Source of the DNA: Parasitella parasitica
Taxonomy: Eukaryota > Mucoromycota > Mucoromycetes > Mucorales > Mucoraceae
Assembly: GCA_025201805.1 (NCBI GenBank)
Contig: MU619258.1
Coordinates: forward strand, 67,631 to 131,630
Reading direction: 5' to 3'
DNA length: 64,000 nt
The stretch's first letter is position 1. Every line of letters begins with the position of its first letter. The translations under genes were made by a program, and so were the position numbers. Positions 33,985 through 49,400 of the stretch are shown piece by piece. Below the pieces are notes generated by a model, which worked only from the letters and a program-made list of their open reading frames with translations, was not told the origin of the DNA and did not search any database.

Positions 33985-36900
33985 ATGACATCTTTTCCAA
34001 AAGGTTGGTTTTTCATAAAAAACCAAAACAATGGATACGTTTTATCTATTGAAAAATCCACTGCTGGTGAATCCATCGTGATTGCAACTATGAAAAGCAA
34101 AGATTTTGATTCTCAACTTTGGCAACACGGCGAGGATGATCGTCTCCACAACAAAAAGACTGGGTTTGTCCTTGACATCCGCAAAGGTAAGTTTAACAAC
34201 GGCGCTTCAACTACTTTGTTTTACCCCTGGATCTGCCTGTGCTAATGTTTCACCTGTCAAAATGAACTAGGCCAAGCTAAAGCTGGGTCCGATGTTGTGC
34301 AGCAAAACGAATCCGACTCTTCTGAATGCCAGAAATTTGGCGTCTCATCTGATGGTCATATTTATCTGAAGAAGGATCAAAAGTTGGTTCTGGGCATCAA
34401 GGAGTCATTCTTTACTCGTCGTGAAGGTCAACATGTCCATCTTCAAAGTCTTGATAAGAATGTTAAGGATAGCAAGGAACAGCGTTGGGATTTCTTTTCG
34501 CCCTCTCAGAAGCGCTCTGTTTCCGTCAATAACCCTATAGACAGCTTGAAGCGTACTATAAGCGGTGCCTCTCTTGGTAGTTTCAGTAGCTCGTCTACCA
34601 ATACTCATGGTAAAGTGCAAGATAAACTGCACAGTTCCAACGCGTATTAATATTTGAAAGTAGATGATGATGGCTGTCTAGACGACTCGCAACACAATCA
34701 ACTGAGTAACTTCCCTGACACTGAATTCTTTATCAAGTCTGACGCCACTGGCTATTTTGTTGGCGTTGATGCTGCTGCTGTGAATAGTCCAGGTGCTCGT
34801 CTTTCACTTGAGCCTCTTCGTAAAAACAACTATGAGAGCCAGCTCTGGCATTACGACGTTATTACTGGTCGTTTGATCAATAAAAATTCTGGCTTCACCC
34901 TAAGTGCCGAAGAGATCTCTGACGAATCTCTTGTATGTCAATCTTCAAGCACCAGCGAGAAAGATTTGCCTGGTCAGTCTTGGAATCTCTCCGGCTCTGG
35001 TGAAATCAAATTGAAGCATGAACAGCACAGCTTTGTTCTTGGCTACAAGAAGGATAGCTGGTTTGGGTTGAATCGCGAAGGTTCTCCTGTTTTACTTCAA
35101 AAGCAGACCGACGGAAAAACTCACTCCCACCAGCGTTTTGTTGTTGTTTTGCCTGTTTTCAAAAAGAAGACGACCGAGATTGTCAATGTTACTGAACAAC
35201 AAGGCGTCTTTCCTGAAGGCTACTTTTTCATCAAGAATCAAAAGCACGGCCTTGTCATCTCTGTGCTTGAAACTGACAAATTGGCTGCTGAAATCATTGC
35301 CTCCAACCTGGACACTCGCAACTTTAACCGTCAATTATGGAAGTTCAATGACGGCTTCCTCATAAACAAGGCATCCAACCTTGTCTTGGATGTCCGTGGA
35401 GGTAAATGCCACTATATAGACGCATTGGCAAGTGTTATATTGACACCTACTATTTTGTACAGGCTGCATTGAAAAGGGCTCTGAGCTTTGCCAATACAAG
35501 CAAAAGCAGGAAGGGTTTGAGAACCAACAATGGGGGCTTACTGTTGAGGGTTTCATCCACGCCAAAACTCACAAGAACATGGTTCTGGCTATTTCCAACA
35601 GAAAGGACACTGATTCCAACGTCTTTTTGACAGATAAAAAGACGCCCGATCATGAAGAGCAGAGATGGAACTTTGTACTGCCTGTGTTCAAGCAGAAGTC
35701 TAGTAAGTAGGAGCTGCACTAGTAGTATGTATAGCAACTCAACACATCCCACTCTAGCCACTACCACCGAGACTACCGTGAAGAAATCTGTCAGCTATCA
35801 CCACTATGCGCAATACCCTAGCGGCTGGTTCTTTATCCGTTCCTTCGTTGGAGGCTCTTCTACCGATGCCCCTCTTGTTTTGACTGCAGAAAGCAACTCG
35901 TCTCACGTTGTTCTTTCCAAGATCAGCAAGCAGGATTGGCAATATCAGCTCTGGATGTACTGGAATGGCGTTTTGATCAACTTTGCTACTCAATTAGCCA
36001 TCGATGTAGTCAATGACAGTAAGTTCTGCACCCCTTCCCTCATTCCCCTACCAAATGCCTTCTATAACATTTAACACATTTTGCCAACTTGTATAGATAT
36101 CAACGCTGGTTCTGCTATTAGCCAGGAAGTCCGCAAAGCTGGTGATGTTGGCCAAAGGTGGAGTTTAACAGTCGATGGCTATCTTGTTCATGGATCGAAT
36201 CCTTCCTTGACACTTGTTCCCCAGGTTGCCGAAGAGAACACGTACAAGCTCTGCCTCGCAGACCATGCTTCATCTTCTCAGCAAGACAACCGCTGGGGTC
36301 TTTTGTCTCCTGAAGTCAAGATTGAGAACAACATGCAAGTTCTCGTTCGCTGGAGTGTAACTCTTTTGTCTGAATGGAAAAAATCCACTGAGCAGACGAT
36401 CCAAAAAGTTGTTCATCGCATTGCTGACTGGCCGCAAGATACCTTCTTTATTAGCGCCCAGGATGGTTTAGCATTGGCGCCCGAGAAATCGGAAGCCTTT
36501 TCTTTCTTGGTTGTCAAAAAACTGGAACTTGGACAAAGCGAACACTTTAAATGGACTTTCCGCAATGGTTATGTTGTGCATGTTGCCACAGGCCTAGTTT
36601 TGCATGCTTCAGGTAAATTCTGCACATTTTTATAGATTCAATGTTTATTGACATTTGCTTCCCTTATAGATGACCTTGTTGGTGGCAGTCAGCTTCAAAT
36701 TCGCGAAGAGCTCTTGGCCGACTCCAAAACCATTGACCAACGCCAGAAATGGGTCATCAAGACGGATGGTTCTATCGTCTCTGATCTCAAGACTAACCTT
36801 GGTTTTGCATTGATCCAACAAGCCAACCAGTATATGGTTCAACTTGCTTACACAAGCAACACAAGTGAACATTACAGCTGGGGCTTTGTCCGAGGACACT

Positions 36901-39900
36901 ATGAGAACAGATACAGCCAGGTTTACAAGAAGGAAGTTAGCGTTGTAACTCGTACTGAACGTATTTTGTTGACTGTACGCACTCAGTGGGGTAAGTAGAG
37001 AAGGGATGCCCTGTACTTTATAAACGTTGTTGCTCACCATTTGCTGTATCCATAGCTGCATCCAACGCAAACACCAAGTTGGTATCTCACTCTTACGGTG
37101 TCTTCCCCGAGAATTGGTTCTACATTCGCTCCAAGGAAGACAAGACGCTTGTTTTGACTGCTCCTAGCCGTAAAGAGGGTGCCAAGCTGACACTCTCCAA
37201 GCTCGATTTCAAGGTTTTCCGCCGTCAGTTATGGCATACGCAGGACAATGGCTGCCTTGTCAACTTGGATTCTGATCTCGTCATTGACGTTGCAGGAGGA
37301 GCCTTTAATGTGGGCAGTGATATTATCCAGTGGCACGAGAAATACCTGCGCAGACACCGCAAGAATCAACTCTGGGGTCTCTCTGTAGATGGGCATCTGC
37401 ATCCCAAGTCTCGTCCTGGACTGGTTCTCGGAGCCAAGGGAAACAAGGCCTTTGATGGCGTTCAAATCCAATTGCACGCCCGTGGTGCGTTGGATCTTAA
37501 CTATCAACAATGGACATTCGCCACTCCAATCTTTGGCAGAACTATTTCTGGTGTAAAGGGAGTATCCGCTGCTGGCGTGTTGGAGCAGAACGATGATTCT
37601 GTCTTTATTGACAGCGTTGACGAAGCTTCATTTGAGACATCCACCACGGATCGCTACGAGCGCAAGACCAAGCTGACGGTTGTCCGTCGCTGGGGTCTGT
37701 TCCCGGAAGGAGGCTTCTTTATTCGTGCTGGCTATGGTGATGAGCATCTTGCACTCACTGTTGAAAAGAGATCTCGCACTGGCGAAGATGGCGGTGTCGA
37801 GCATGAAGTGACATTGAGGCCCATCAATTTTAAAGAGTATCAGTGGCATTTCTGGGCTTATCAAGAGGGCCATCTTATCAATCTTCAGACCGGCTTTGCT
37901 TTAGATGCTCGCACCACCAAGGGTCTTTTGGTTGAGGATGGTCTTCGCAACCCACTTTTTGTCCGCGAAAAATCCATGTCGGAAACGCAGTTCTGGTCTC
38001 TCACTGCTGAGGGCGAGATTTTCTTGCGCTCTGACCAACACCTTGTCGTTGGTGTTTCCAACTCTCGCCGAGTATCTGTCTCTGGCGCTCAAGTAGGTGC
38101 TCGTGAACTGCGTGTACGCAAGTTCTTGAACGACCAGGGTCAACAAGAGACTTCCATCAAATCTGAAAAGTGGTTGAGATGGCTGTTCTCCAAACCCGTC
38201 TACCGCAAGACTACTACTTCTACGACAACCAGCACTACAACAACTTTGGTCACTGCAGAGTCTGCAAGCTCTACCGCCGCTGCGGGCGAAATTGTTGAAG
38301 GCTTTGAGGACCAAAAGCTAAGTGTCAAACAAAAGGAGGAATCTGCTGATGATTACACCACCGATGACGACAGCGACAGCGACAGCAATGATTCTGACAG
38401 TGACAACGAAGTGGAGACAAGCAAAAAGCTTAATCTCATTGGCAACTTGGGCATCGCTACTGCAGGTGCTACCATCTTGGCTGGAGCTGGTGGCATGATC
38501 ACTGATGTGATTACCTCTGCCCCCCAAAGCATTTCGCCTGCCGTCGTGGGAAAGAAAATGAAGCAGGGATCAGGCATCAAGCAATCTTTGGCTAAAAAGA
38601 CATCTTACAAGTCTCTCAGGAACGAGCGCAAGGATTCCTTCCACGCCAGTGCTGATTATGTGCCCACTGGTTTTGAAAAGGTTGTTCGCTACAAGACACA
38701 TCAGCAGCCCAACTTTCCAACTGCCGGTTACTTTATGATCAAGAGTCATCTCCATGGCTACGTATTTGACATTGCCAACGGTGAGGCCAAGGATGGTGCC
38801 TTTGTAGTGCTTTCCCCCATCAGATCAGTCGACTTTGCAAGCCAATTGTGGTCTTACAAAGATGGCCGTGTGTTCAATCTCAAGGGCCATAACCTTGTTT
38901 TGGACGCCTCTATGACTGATACCATTACAGCCGGCGAGAGACTGGTTATCTCGGTTCAGAAATCGTCTTTGGGATTGTCTGATCAATACTGGGAATTTGG
39001 CACTGAGGGCGGCTTGATTTGCTTAAAGTCTAAGCGCAATTTGGTGCTTGGTGTCAAGGAGCTCAACCGCGTTACAGATCAAAATGCGTCGGTCGATGTC
39101 TATCTTCAAGAAGAAAAGTCCCATCTCAAGAGCAACTTTGGTCGTCCTGAGCAACGTTGGGAAATCAAGGTTCCTGCTTTGATTCCTGTTGAGCAAACTA
39201 CAAACACCACGTCTGAATCCAAATATACCATTATTGAGGGCGGTAAGATCAGTGCCATCTCCAGCTCGGTGTCTGCTATCATTGCATTCAAATGGTTAAA
39301 GGAAACCTTCCACCACAAGGTTACTGCCAACAACCAATGGCCCACCTCTCAAAACTGGTTCTTTATTCGTATCGGTAATGAAAATGCCTTTTTGTCTTCC
39401 GGAAGCGCTGACTCTAGCGAGGTCAAATTTGTTTCTCTTGGTCAAAACGAGGATCACAAGCAATTCTTGTGGGTGTATGTCAATGGGTACTTGGTAAATT
39501 ACAAGTACATGTTACGCCTTGTCTATGACAAGCAATGTAAGTGTGTTTTAGGGTGTAAAAATAGAAGGCGTATAAGTTAACCTATCCTAATTAGCCAACA
39601 AGCTTTTGCTTTCCAATGATACTAAAACTCTTGATCAAGCTTTCTGTGTCTCCAGCCAAGGCAACTTGTCTGTGAAGATCCAGTCTGAATCCACCTTCTT
39701 TACTGTTGCTTCTGCACACTCGGAGCACCATTCGTACGAACTTGTATCTTCGACTGTTGAAAACACGACTGAAGCTGAGCACTCGCTTCAATTGCACGTT
39801 CCTGTATTCTCTGACGTTGAGGTTGAAAAGGAATCCAAGATTGCTCTTTCTACAGTAACGTCTTGGATCGAGTCTTCTCGTAAGAACTCTTCCACTACCA

Positions 39901-40400
39901 CCACCTCTACCACCACAACTACTACTACCAAGGTATCTCAGTTCTATGGTGTATTCCCTGCTGGCACCTGGTTCTTCATCAAGGCTCAATCCAAGGAGGG
40001 AGACAGCCTTGTCCTTGCTGTCAAGGACTCTTCTTCCAAATCTGGAGCATCCTTGATTTTAAAGAAGTTGAACTTTAAGGACTACCGTAGTCAATTGTGG
40101 ACTTTCCGCAACGGTCTGCTAATCAACTATGGTAGCAAGCTTGTGATTGATGTGAATGGCGAGATTAACGAGTTCTCCAAATTGATTCAATCTGCTGAGG
40201 CAGGTGTTAGCACTCAAAAATGGTCTCTTACTTGCGATGGTTATATTCAATTGGACAGTTACTCTCAATATACATTCGGCTATACTCAAGCTGACAAGAT
40301 TGCTGAGGGCATCGAGGTCGCTCTTGTTGCAGCCAAGTCGTATGAGGAGTCATCCACTACCCAATCCATCGCTTGGAGATTCTCTGTGCCAGTCTTTGGC
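33985..40400 (+). other. Ten-fold beta-trefoil (Gll-type) repeat region of the giant gene
   Basis: Each unit is about 150-180 residues. Starts in DNA: 33994, 34711, 35209, 35815, 36429, 37102, 37700, 38713, 39338, 39953. Units 5 (WPQDTFFIS) and 9 (WPTSQNWFFIR) are the most divergent. A ~170-residue linker with Thr/Ser runs, an acidic DSDSDS-type tract and an Ala/Gly hydrophobic segment separates units 7 and 8. Thr-rich tracts also precede and follow unit 10. Confidence 0.85.
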
Positions 40401-43400
40401 AAAACAGCAGCCTCTGCTGCATCCACCGCCATCACTACAACCACCACCACTACCACAATTACGACGACTATCTCGTCTATCGAGAGAATTACTGCTTGTA
40501 TTGAGCAAGGTGCTCTTATTGAGAGTGTCGAGGAAGCTGATATCAAGGTTGAGGACATTTCTGTAAAAAAGAACAATGCTGTCAACAATGCAACTTCTTC
40601 CGCAACCGCCGCTGTTGTCAAGGAAAAGCATCATGGATTCCAAGATGTCCTTACTAGTGTTGGTATTGCAGTTACTGCTGGTGTTGTAGCCGTTGGCGCT
40701 GTTGAAGGAGCCTCCAAGATTGCTGAAAAGATCTCTGAGCACAAAGAAGAGAAAAAGACTGAGCAAAAGAAGGCCGAATCTGCCTCTTCCGCTACTGCTG
40801 TCGTCAAGCAAGATCAAAAGCAAGAAGCTTCCTCCACCACCGCATCTGCTGTTACTGATAAAAACAAGGCCACTGAAACCATTGTTGTTCGTCGCTCTCA
40901 GCGTACATCGATTCAAATTATTGAGGAATCTCGTGTCATCATTCGTGCTTGGAAGATTGTCTTTAGCCAGCGTGTTCATCATTGCAAGACAAAGGAAGAG
41001 CTCGTCCAGACTATTGAGGAATCTCGCGAAGAGTTGTACAGACGCTTGGACGAACATCTGCGTGTGCATGCTTCCGTAGACCATCTGATTTCTGGTTCTG
41101 TTCCTGAATGGCATGTCTCTATTCAACAGGTCAAGGAACTGTACAGAGCTCGTGTTTTTGACAGATTCTTGGATCGTTTGAGCCACAAAGAGATTGCTGA
41201 CGTTTCCAGTCTTGATTTTGACTCTGTCCTGTCATCTGCTACTCAGGAGGTCGAGAATCATTACAGTCTTGTCATTGAAAACCAAACCAAGGTCCTTTCC
41301 GAGTCAAGCAACTCCACTGTCCAAAAGACCCAACATTGCCAAGATGTATCCATCCAAGAAAATGTTCTTGTTACTATTGATACCATCAAGGTCACTGTTC
41401 GTTATTGGTTTATCGGCTTGTACGAAACTATTTCCGCTGCTAGAAACAAGGGCTCTTCTGAAGAGGAAATCAAGGTTATCATTGAAAATTCTCGCAAGGA
41501 ACTTTCCAATGAGCTGGCCAGTATCAAGACTTCTGCTACAAGTCATATCGAGAACTCTTCTTCCACTCTTTTGACTTCCAAGCAGACATCAATCAGCAAC
41601 ACCATCCAAACAGCCATATCTCAAACAGAGAGCATTGTAAACACTCAAATCAGCACTGTCTGTTCTGAGAAAAAGTACCTTCATACCGAGGAACATTGGT
41701 TGGATGTCACTCGTGTCACCGAAGAAACTCTTTCTGGTCAATTAAAGGTGTATCAAACTGCCATCACTCAGGAGATCTCAGAGGTTCAAAAGACTGAGAT
41801 TGACAAGTCGGATCAGGCTGAAATTTCTGTTGTTTTGGATGAAAAAATGGTCGCTGTTGCTCAACAGACGGTTGCCAACAAGCTCACTGAAACCCAAATC
41901 AAGCTCTCCAGCTGGTACACTGAAGTTACGCAACAAATTTCTTGGCTTTTGGAAGAAAGCAAGACGTCTTCTTCTACTACTACTACTACGTCGTCTGAAG
42001 AGATTGTCAAGCAGGACGCACTGGCTATTGTTGACGCTGCTCAAGTCGAGATCAATACTCGTATCGAGGAGACCAAGCTTGTCGTTCGTGCTTACTATGC
42101 TCATTTGACCTACTTGAGCTGGGCTGAGCGCCGTCGCATTGAGTACGCTTTGGACAACATCAAGGCATCTCTGACTGCTAGCATCACTCAGTTCAAAAAG
42201 TCAATTGACAAGAGTCAGGTAACCAAGGAGGACATCGTTCGCTACTCTAGCTATTCGTTCGGTGCCACGGCTTCTCGCATTGTTATGACTGACTTGCAAA
42301 CCATCGTTGTCAAGGTTACCAATGTCAAGGAAACCACAACTGTTGTGAATAAGTCTGATGAAATTCAAGCCGAAAAAACCAAGGTTGCTCTTGCTGAAAC
42401 TGTCATCAAGGACAAGGTCACTGAAGTTACCAAGACGACTGCTGAACAGGTTGAGGTTGCCAAGTCAAGCAAAGACGAGGTTGCCAAGAAGACCGAATCT
42501 TCCAAGGTTGATCAAGTCAAGAAGGCTGAGAAAGTCAATATTGATCAGCAAACCAAGATTGTCGACAAGGTTGAATCTGAAGTGGAGCAAACCAAGGTCA
42601 GCAAGGTTGATAACAAGCAGGCTTCAAGCAGCGTCGCTGTTGTTGATAGCCAAAAATCATCTGAAAGTGGTCATGGTAAAGCGGCTGTTGTTTCAACTGC
42701 TGTTATTGGAGCTGCTGCCGCTGCTATAGCTGGTGCTGCCATTATGCATCATCATGAAGCAAAGGCTGAATCTAAGACTGATGTTGCTGCCAAGGTACCT
42801 GTTGCTACCGCTCCTGTCATTGAGCAGCCAGCCAAGGATACTGTTGTTGTTGGTGGTGGTAACAAGTCTGAAGTAATTCATGTCGACAACCAAACCTCAG
42901 CTTCATCAACTACTGCTACCTCAGCTGTGACCAAGCAAGAAAAATCTGAGACTCTTATTGTTGTTTATGATCAAGTGCAAGTCATTGTTCAAGAATGGAT
43001 TACCACATTGAATAAGCGTGTGTATGAATGTGCTCAAAAGAAGACGAGCACTACTCAACAAGAGATTGATACTATCGTTTATGAATCGCAACAGCAGCTT
43101 ATCCTGGAAATTGAAAAGGCCAAGCGCAACACAACAGCTGTAATCGGCACATCTCAAACGTCCTTCCACGACACTCTGTCTTGGGTTAGAAGCACTGTCT
43201 GGAAACAAGCTGTTGAAGTCAAACACATTGGTTATGAAATTGCTTCATCTACTGAAACCAGCACTACTCATTTCGAAGAGAAGCTGGAGACATTGAAACA
43301 GACTACCTTGCAAAAGGTAGATGTAGAGATTCAAAAATCAAAGAAATCTGCTTCTGTTATTCATGTCGTTGGCCATGAACACGCTGCCGTCATTGCTGCT

Positions 43401-46400
43401 GGTAAGAAGTTTGAAGGTGTCGACTACTCCAAGTCATCTTGTGGTGGGTCTATCGAGAAGACAAAGGTTACTGTCGGTATCCTCATCGAAGATACTCGTG
43501 TCACTGTCCAGCGACTTTTGAGAGACCTCACCTTCTCCATCACTGAACGCCGTAAGCAGGGTGGCGAGAACGTGCAAGCTGACATTGATGTCATTGTCAA
43601 GACGCATCGCGAGGAGATTAGTGCTTACATTCTCAAATCCAAGACTGAATTTGAGCAAAGAATCACTTGTGTTCACCAATCTGCAAGCACTACTGCTTCT
43701 ACCGCCGCCGACACCACCACCACCACGGCTACTGAAGCATCATCTTCTAGTGTTGATGTCGAAATAACCAACGAGACCATCAAGAAGGTGCACTCAACCT
43801 TGGAGCAAATCCAAGAGAGTGTTTTTGTTCAAGTAACCAAAGTGGAGCAAGTGACTACATCGACAACTATTACATCTGAAGTAGAGTATGATGAAAAGTT
43901 GACTACCATCACCCACGAAGCTTGCCAAAAGCTGGATGCTACATTGGCTGTGTCAGAGACGGTTATTGGCCATCATATTGAGGTGATTGCTGAATCGTCA
44001 GCTACCAAGCAGCAACAATCGTCAAGCAGCACTACTGACAAGACCGAGACAAAGGAGTCTAACAGTGTTTCTTTGGGTGTCGAGTATGGCCTTCTTGTTG
44101 TTTCTGAAACAACCAAGAAAGTGTCTAGTCAAATCTCTGCTCTGATCGAACAAGTACACCACCGTATTACTGTAGGATCAGAGTCTCTTGAAACCGATAT
44201 TCATGGCTACGCAACCAATTCTGACAAGGAACTGGATCTCATCTTTGAGGAGGCCAAGTCAAAGATTTCTTATGAGCTGTCCATGGTTGCATCGCACGAA
44301 AAGGTAGAAGAGGAGCATTTTATTGAATACCTTGAATCTATCCGTACATCGGCAAAGACGCGTATCAGTCAAATCCAAACTGTGGCCACTGATCACAAGG
44401 AGGAATCCAAGACTGTGTCCGAGAAGCTTCTTCAAATTGCAGAGGAATCTCGTCATGAGGTTACTGCTCATTACGAATCTGTCAAGCAATCTGTAACCAA
44501 AAAGACTGAAAAAGCATCTCAAGTCGTGCATGGATCAGTTGGTCATGAAAGCTCTGCTGCTACTCAAGTTGTTGTGTCTCATACTGAGGAGCAAAAGAAA
44601 CAACAAGAGCAAAAGAAGCAAGAGGAGCACAAGTCTTCTACTGATCTCGCCAAAAAGGTGCTCGTTGGTTCTGCCGCTGTTGCTGCAGGCACCGCCATTG
44701 CTGTTGAGGTAGCCAAGAAGCTGAACGAGCACAAGGAAAAGACGGAAAAGATTGAGCACACCGAGAAAGAAACCGCTGTTGTAGTGGAAGACGTCAAGGT
44801 TCAATTCAACAAGTGGATCTCTACACTCACTGAAACTGTCGTTACTCAGTCCAAGCAATCGCAAGTCTCAACTGAGGAGATCTCCATTACCATTGAGAAA
44901 TCCAAGGCCGAGTTCCTCGAGGTCATCAAGAAGGCAAAGTCCAGCCAAGTGATTACCGAAAAGCACCAACATGAGGTCTTGACTTGGATAGAAGAAACCG
45001 CTGTTGCTCAAGCATCTCGTATTCAAGAGATTGCTGTGCACTCATCCACCTCTTCTGCCATTGATATTGAATCAAAGCTTCAAGTCATCAAGATCTCCAC
45101 CAGTCAAGAAGTTGACATTGCTTTGGAAAAGTGCAAGAGCACCAAGTCTGCCGTGTCTGGGTATGTTGGTGTCACTGTCGAGCAGTTGAAGCAGAAGGAG
45201 GCTGCCCTGTTGGATATTCGCAGCGAGCTCGTAATTGTCGTTCAAGATGCCCGATCATCTTTGGTCACCTTCTTTGAAAAGTTTAGTAAATCCGTCGTCT
45301 CTCGTCTTGAGCAAGGCGGTGATAACATTGAGAAGGACCTTGCCATCTTGATTGCCAACACTCGCAAGGAGCTGTCGGTTTACGTCGAGAGTGTCAAGTC
45401 AACTGCTACCAAGCGATTGTCTGCTCTGGAAACCAAATCCTCCACTACTGTCATCTCCACTGCCGCTCTTTCCGGCATTGCTACTGCTGAAATCATTGCC
45501 GTCCTAAAGTCTAGTGAACAGCTGCTCGAGCAAAAGATTAACCGCGTGCATTCTAGTGTTTGGTACTTGGAGAAGAACCAGGACGTGACCAAGATTGTGG
45601 AGACCATCACCTCGATTCAGACTGAAACTACTGTCGAGATTACTGAAAAGGTGGAGAGCTCTCATTATGGATTTGTCACTGCTATCAATGATCACCACAA
45701 ATCAGGCCATGTCTCTACTGATGTCAGCAAGCACACGACCACTCAAACAGAGCAGCACGAAGCTGCACTCAAGACATCACTGTCTGTTCAGGAAGTCAAG
45801 ATCACTATTCGCGAGTGGCTGCGTACTCTTGCTGAAAAGGTCTCTGTTTGTTCTCAAAAGGGCGGCTCTTCCGAAGAGATTGACGTTATTATCAAGAAAG
45901 AAAATGAAATCATTTTCGAATATCTTGATCAATCTGTCACCAAGATAACTGAATCTGTAAAGGCTGAGGAGAGCATCAAGTATCTCCACACCACTGTGCA
46001 GCAAGTCAAATCTACCATTACAAAGACCAGCGCTGAAATCATGGTTATTGGTGTTGAAGCTGCTACTTCTACGTCTCACTCTTACGGTGGTTTTGACAAG
46101 ATGACTTCGGTCATCACTCAGCACGAGCATCAGATTAGTGAAGCTCTTGTTGTATACGAGTCCAATGTTTCAAAGCAAACAGTCGAAAGCACCAAACAAC
46201 AACAACAAAGCACATCCAACAACACCGCCGCTGTTGTCACCAAGAAGGATACCTATACCGTCGTAGCTGTCGAGTATATCCTGACCACTGTCAATACGTG
46301 GATGGAAGAGCTTATGGTTGAAGTTTCTGAATGTGCCAAGGTCGAGCACAATGTTCAAATTGCTACCAAGATGATCAACAGCATCGTTGCGGAATACAGA

Positions 46401-49400
46401 GAGTATATTAACACTGAATTCTCAATGATATCTGAAAGGGTTCAAAGCTCCAAGGCTGATGCTACTGCCAAGCAAGAGTTGATCAACATTCTTGAATGGA
46501 CTCGTGGTGTCATTCTCCAAAGCTCTACTCAAGTCCAAGCTATTGGCATCAACTGTGCTAGCTCTTTCAGTGCTACTGGCGGTATTGAGCAGATGAAGCC
46601 TCTTGTCAATGCTTCTTGGGACCAAGTCAAACTGACCGTTGGTCGCTGCAACAAGACGATCAAGATTGGCGTTGAGCGTTCTTCTGCACACTCTGAAAAG
46701 AAGAAAGTGGTAAGTGTTGTTTACATTCTACATGTATGTCGTCGTTGATGACTAACAACTTTTTTTTGCTCTTTGCAGAAATCTGAATGTCAAAAGCAGG
46801 AGATCAAGAAGAAGGCTGAATGCATTGCTGCCGAAAAGAAGAAGAAGGAAGAAGCTTGTGCAAAGAAGAACAGTAAGGCCAAGCGCACTGATTCTGGTTC
46901 TGATTCTTCGGAAACTGATTCTGGCTCTGATACCGAGGACGATTGTGACAAGAACAAGAACAAGAACAAGAAGAAGGAAAAGAAGGAGAAGAGCAAGTCC
47001 AAGGCAGACTGTAGTAAAAAGGCCAAAAAGTCGACTACAGGCAAGAAATCACAAAAGTCTCCTGATTCTGACAGCAGCGACAGTTCTGCATCTGACAGCG
47101 ACGATAGCGCCAACAAGAAGGGCAAGAAATCCTCCCTTGACAAAAAGAAGATTGCCGTTGGCATTATTGCTGGCGGTGCTACTGCTGGTGCCATCATCAA
47201 AGCAAAGCACGATGATTCAGAATCTGACTCTGACTCTGACTCTGACTCTCACTCTGACTCTGACTCTGATAGCAGCAAAAAGGCTACCACTGTCATTGAC
47301 AAGAAAAAGCTTACCACCGGTGAATCTACCCTGGATGTCACTGTCATTGTCCGCGAATGGTACGAAAAACTCATAGTTGAGGTGTCTTCTCGTTCCAAGA
47401 AGGGCGGATCCAGTGCCAGTGCTGATATTGAAGTCATTGTTCAAAAGGCTACCAAGAGCATCTCTGAAACCCTTCGCATCATCAGCGCCAATGCGCACAA
47501 GTCTGTTAGCGACAAGACCACTGTAACACAGTACCAAGCTTCCATTGAGTGGGCCAAGAATCTCGTCATTCAAAGCACCTACACCATCAAGGCTATTGGT
47601 ATCAACACTGCTGCTTCGGCCTCGTCCAAGACTGGTGGCATTGAGCAAATGCGCCCCATTGCTGTCTCTATTCAGGAGCAAGTCAACGTTGAAATACGTC
47701 GTTATAAGCTTGTCGTTCAAAAGACTGAGGAGGTTCAAAAGAAGGAAAACACTGCAGTCTCTGTTATCGAGCACAAGGAAAACAGCGAAAAGATATGCAC
47801 GGGTCGCCAGTCTGCTGTCAATCGCAAGGATTACTGTGAGAAGCTCGAAAAGCACGTCTCTGAGGTTGTCGCTGAATCCAAGGTTGTCATTGTGTCCTGG
47901 TTTGCACAGCTTATTCGTGAGGTATCTATTCGTGTCCATCAAGGCGGCTCCAACATTGACCAAGATGTTGCTGCATTGATTGAGAAATCCAAGCTTGAGC
48001 TTACAAGCACTATTGAGCGTACCAAGAACAAATTCACTGCTTCAATCGAAGTCTATGAAAAGGACAAGACCTTTGCATTGGTCGAATATCACATTCAGGA
48101 GAGCCTCAAGACTGTTCAAGCTACTGTTGATTCCAAGATTGTGCAGGTTCAAGAGATTGTCACCAAGCATCATTCTGAATCTGAGGTTACTGAGAAGCTT
48201 TCTGTTGTTCTGGAATCTTCCAAGCTCAACATCACTGAAACTCTGGAGGCTACCCATACTCAATCTGTCACTGTGATCAAGCAGGAAACAACGCAAACGG
48301 AATCCACTGTCAAGATTATCGACACTGTTGATACTGTCAAGACAGCCGTGGCTCACTGGCACGCCAAGCTGACAGAGGAGATTTATGCTATCAGCATTGA
48401 CACCACAATCACAAACAAGGAACAGAAGATTTCTACGTTAATTGAAGAAGCTACTGTGGAAATTCAACGTGTTACTGTAGAGGCCAAGTCAAAGGTAACC
48501 CAAGATTGCAGTTCTGTCAAGAAAATCAGCAAGACCAAGGAGCAGGAGCTTTTGGCCACTATTGACTATGTGCATGAGACCTTCTCTACTGATGTCCAAA
48601 AGATTCAGCAAGTGAGTGTCGAGGCCGTCAACAAGTCTGAGACCACCAACATCAAGGAAACCATCTCTGCTGCCATCCATGCCTCCCATGAAAAGATTGA
48701 CACTGCTTTGACTCGCACCACTGCCACTGTCATTGGTGTTGCTACTGCGGCCATTGGTGCTCATGCTGTTAGCAAGCAAGAAAAGAAGCAGGAAGGAAGC
48801 AAATCTTCCCATGCTGGGCTTTCTGTGGATGTCGACGAAAATGTCACTGTAATTTCAAAATGGTTTGAGCTGTTTACCAAGAGAGTGTCTGGATCTGTGC
48901 TCCACGGTGAAGGTGATGTGGTTCAGAACGTCACTGCTGTTACAGAGCATGCGGAACAAGAAATCACCGAGATCATTTCCACTGCTCGCAACGACTTTGT
49001 CAAGCGCTTAACGCTTCAAAACTTGGATCAAGAGTCTTACAACTATGCTTGCAAGCACTATGAGGAAAGCCTCGAGTCTGTCCGTGTCTCTATTGTTACT
49101 GAAATTGTCGAGGTCAAGAAGGTTGCAATCCATGCCCACACTAGTGGCAATGTGCACGAGTTGGAAACCAAATTGACCAAGCTGACTGAAACTTCCAATG
49201 AGCGCATCAAGGTTGTTATGGGCTCTTCTGTAGTCATTAGCCACAAGGATCAGTCTGGCAGCGCAAGCTCCTCGTCTGGCAAGAAGGCTGAAGCTGTTGT
49301 CCAGATCGAAGTCAAGGATTCTGACGTTGTTGTTGGTAAGCAAGATATTGACTTTGGCCGTAAGGAATCAAGCGTTACTGTTACTCATGAACAAGAAAAG

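Noticed and set aside
46740-46790. Possibility that exons 1-9 and exons 10-12 are two separate genes
   Set aside because: The 69-nt interval has a consensus GTAAGT donor, a polypyrimidine tract and a TTTGCAG acceptor, the frame is preserved, and the same helical repeat type continues on both sides. There is no room for a promoter.
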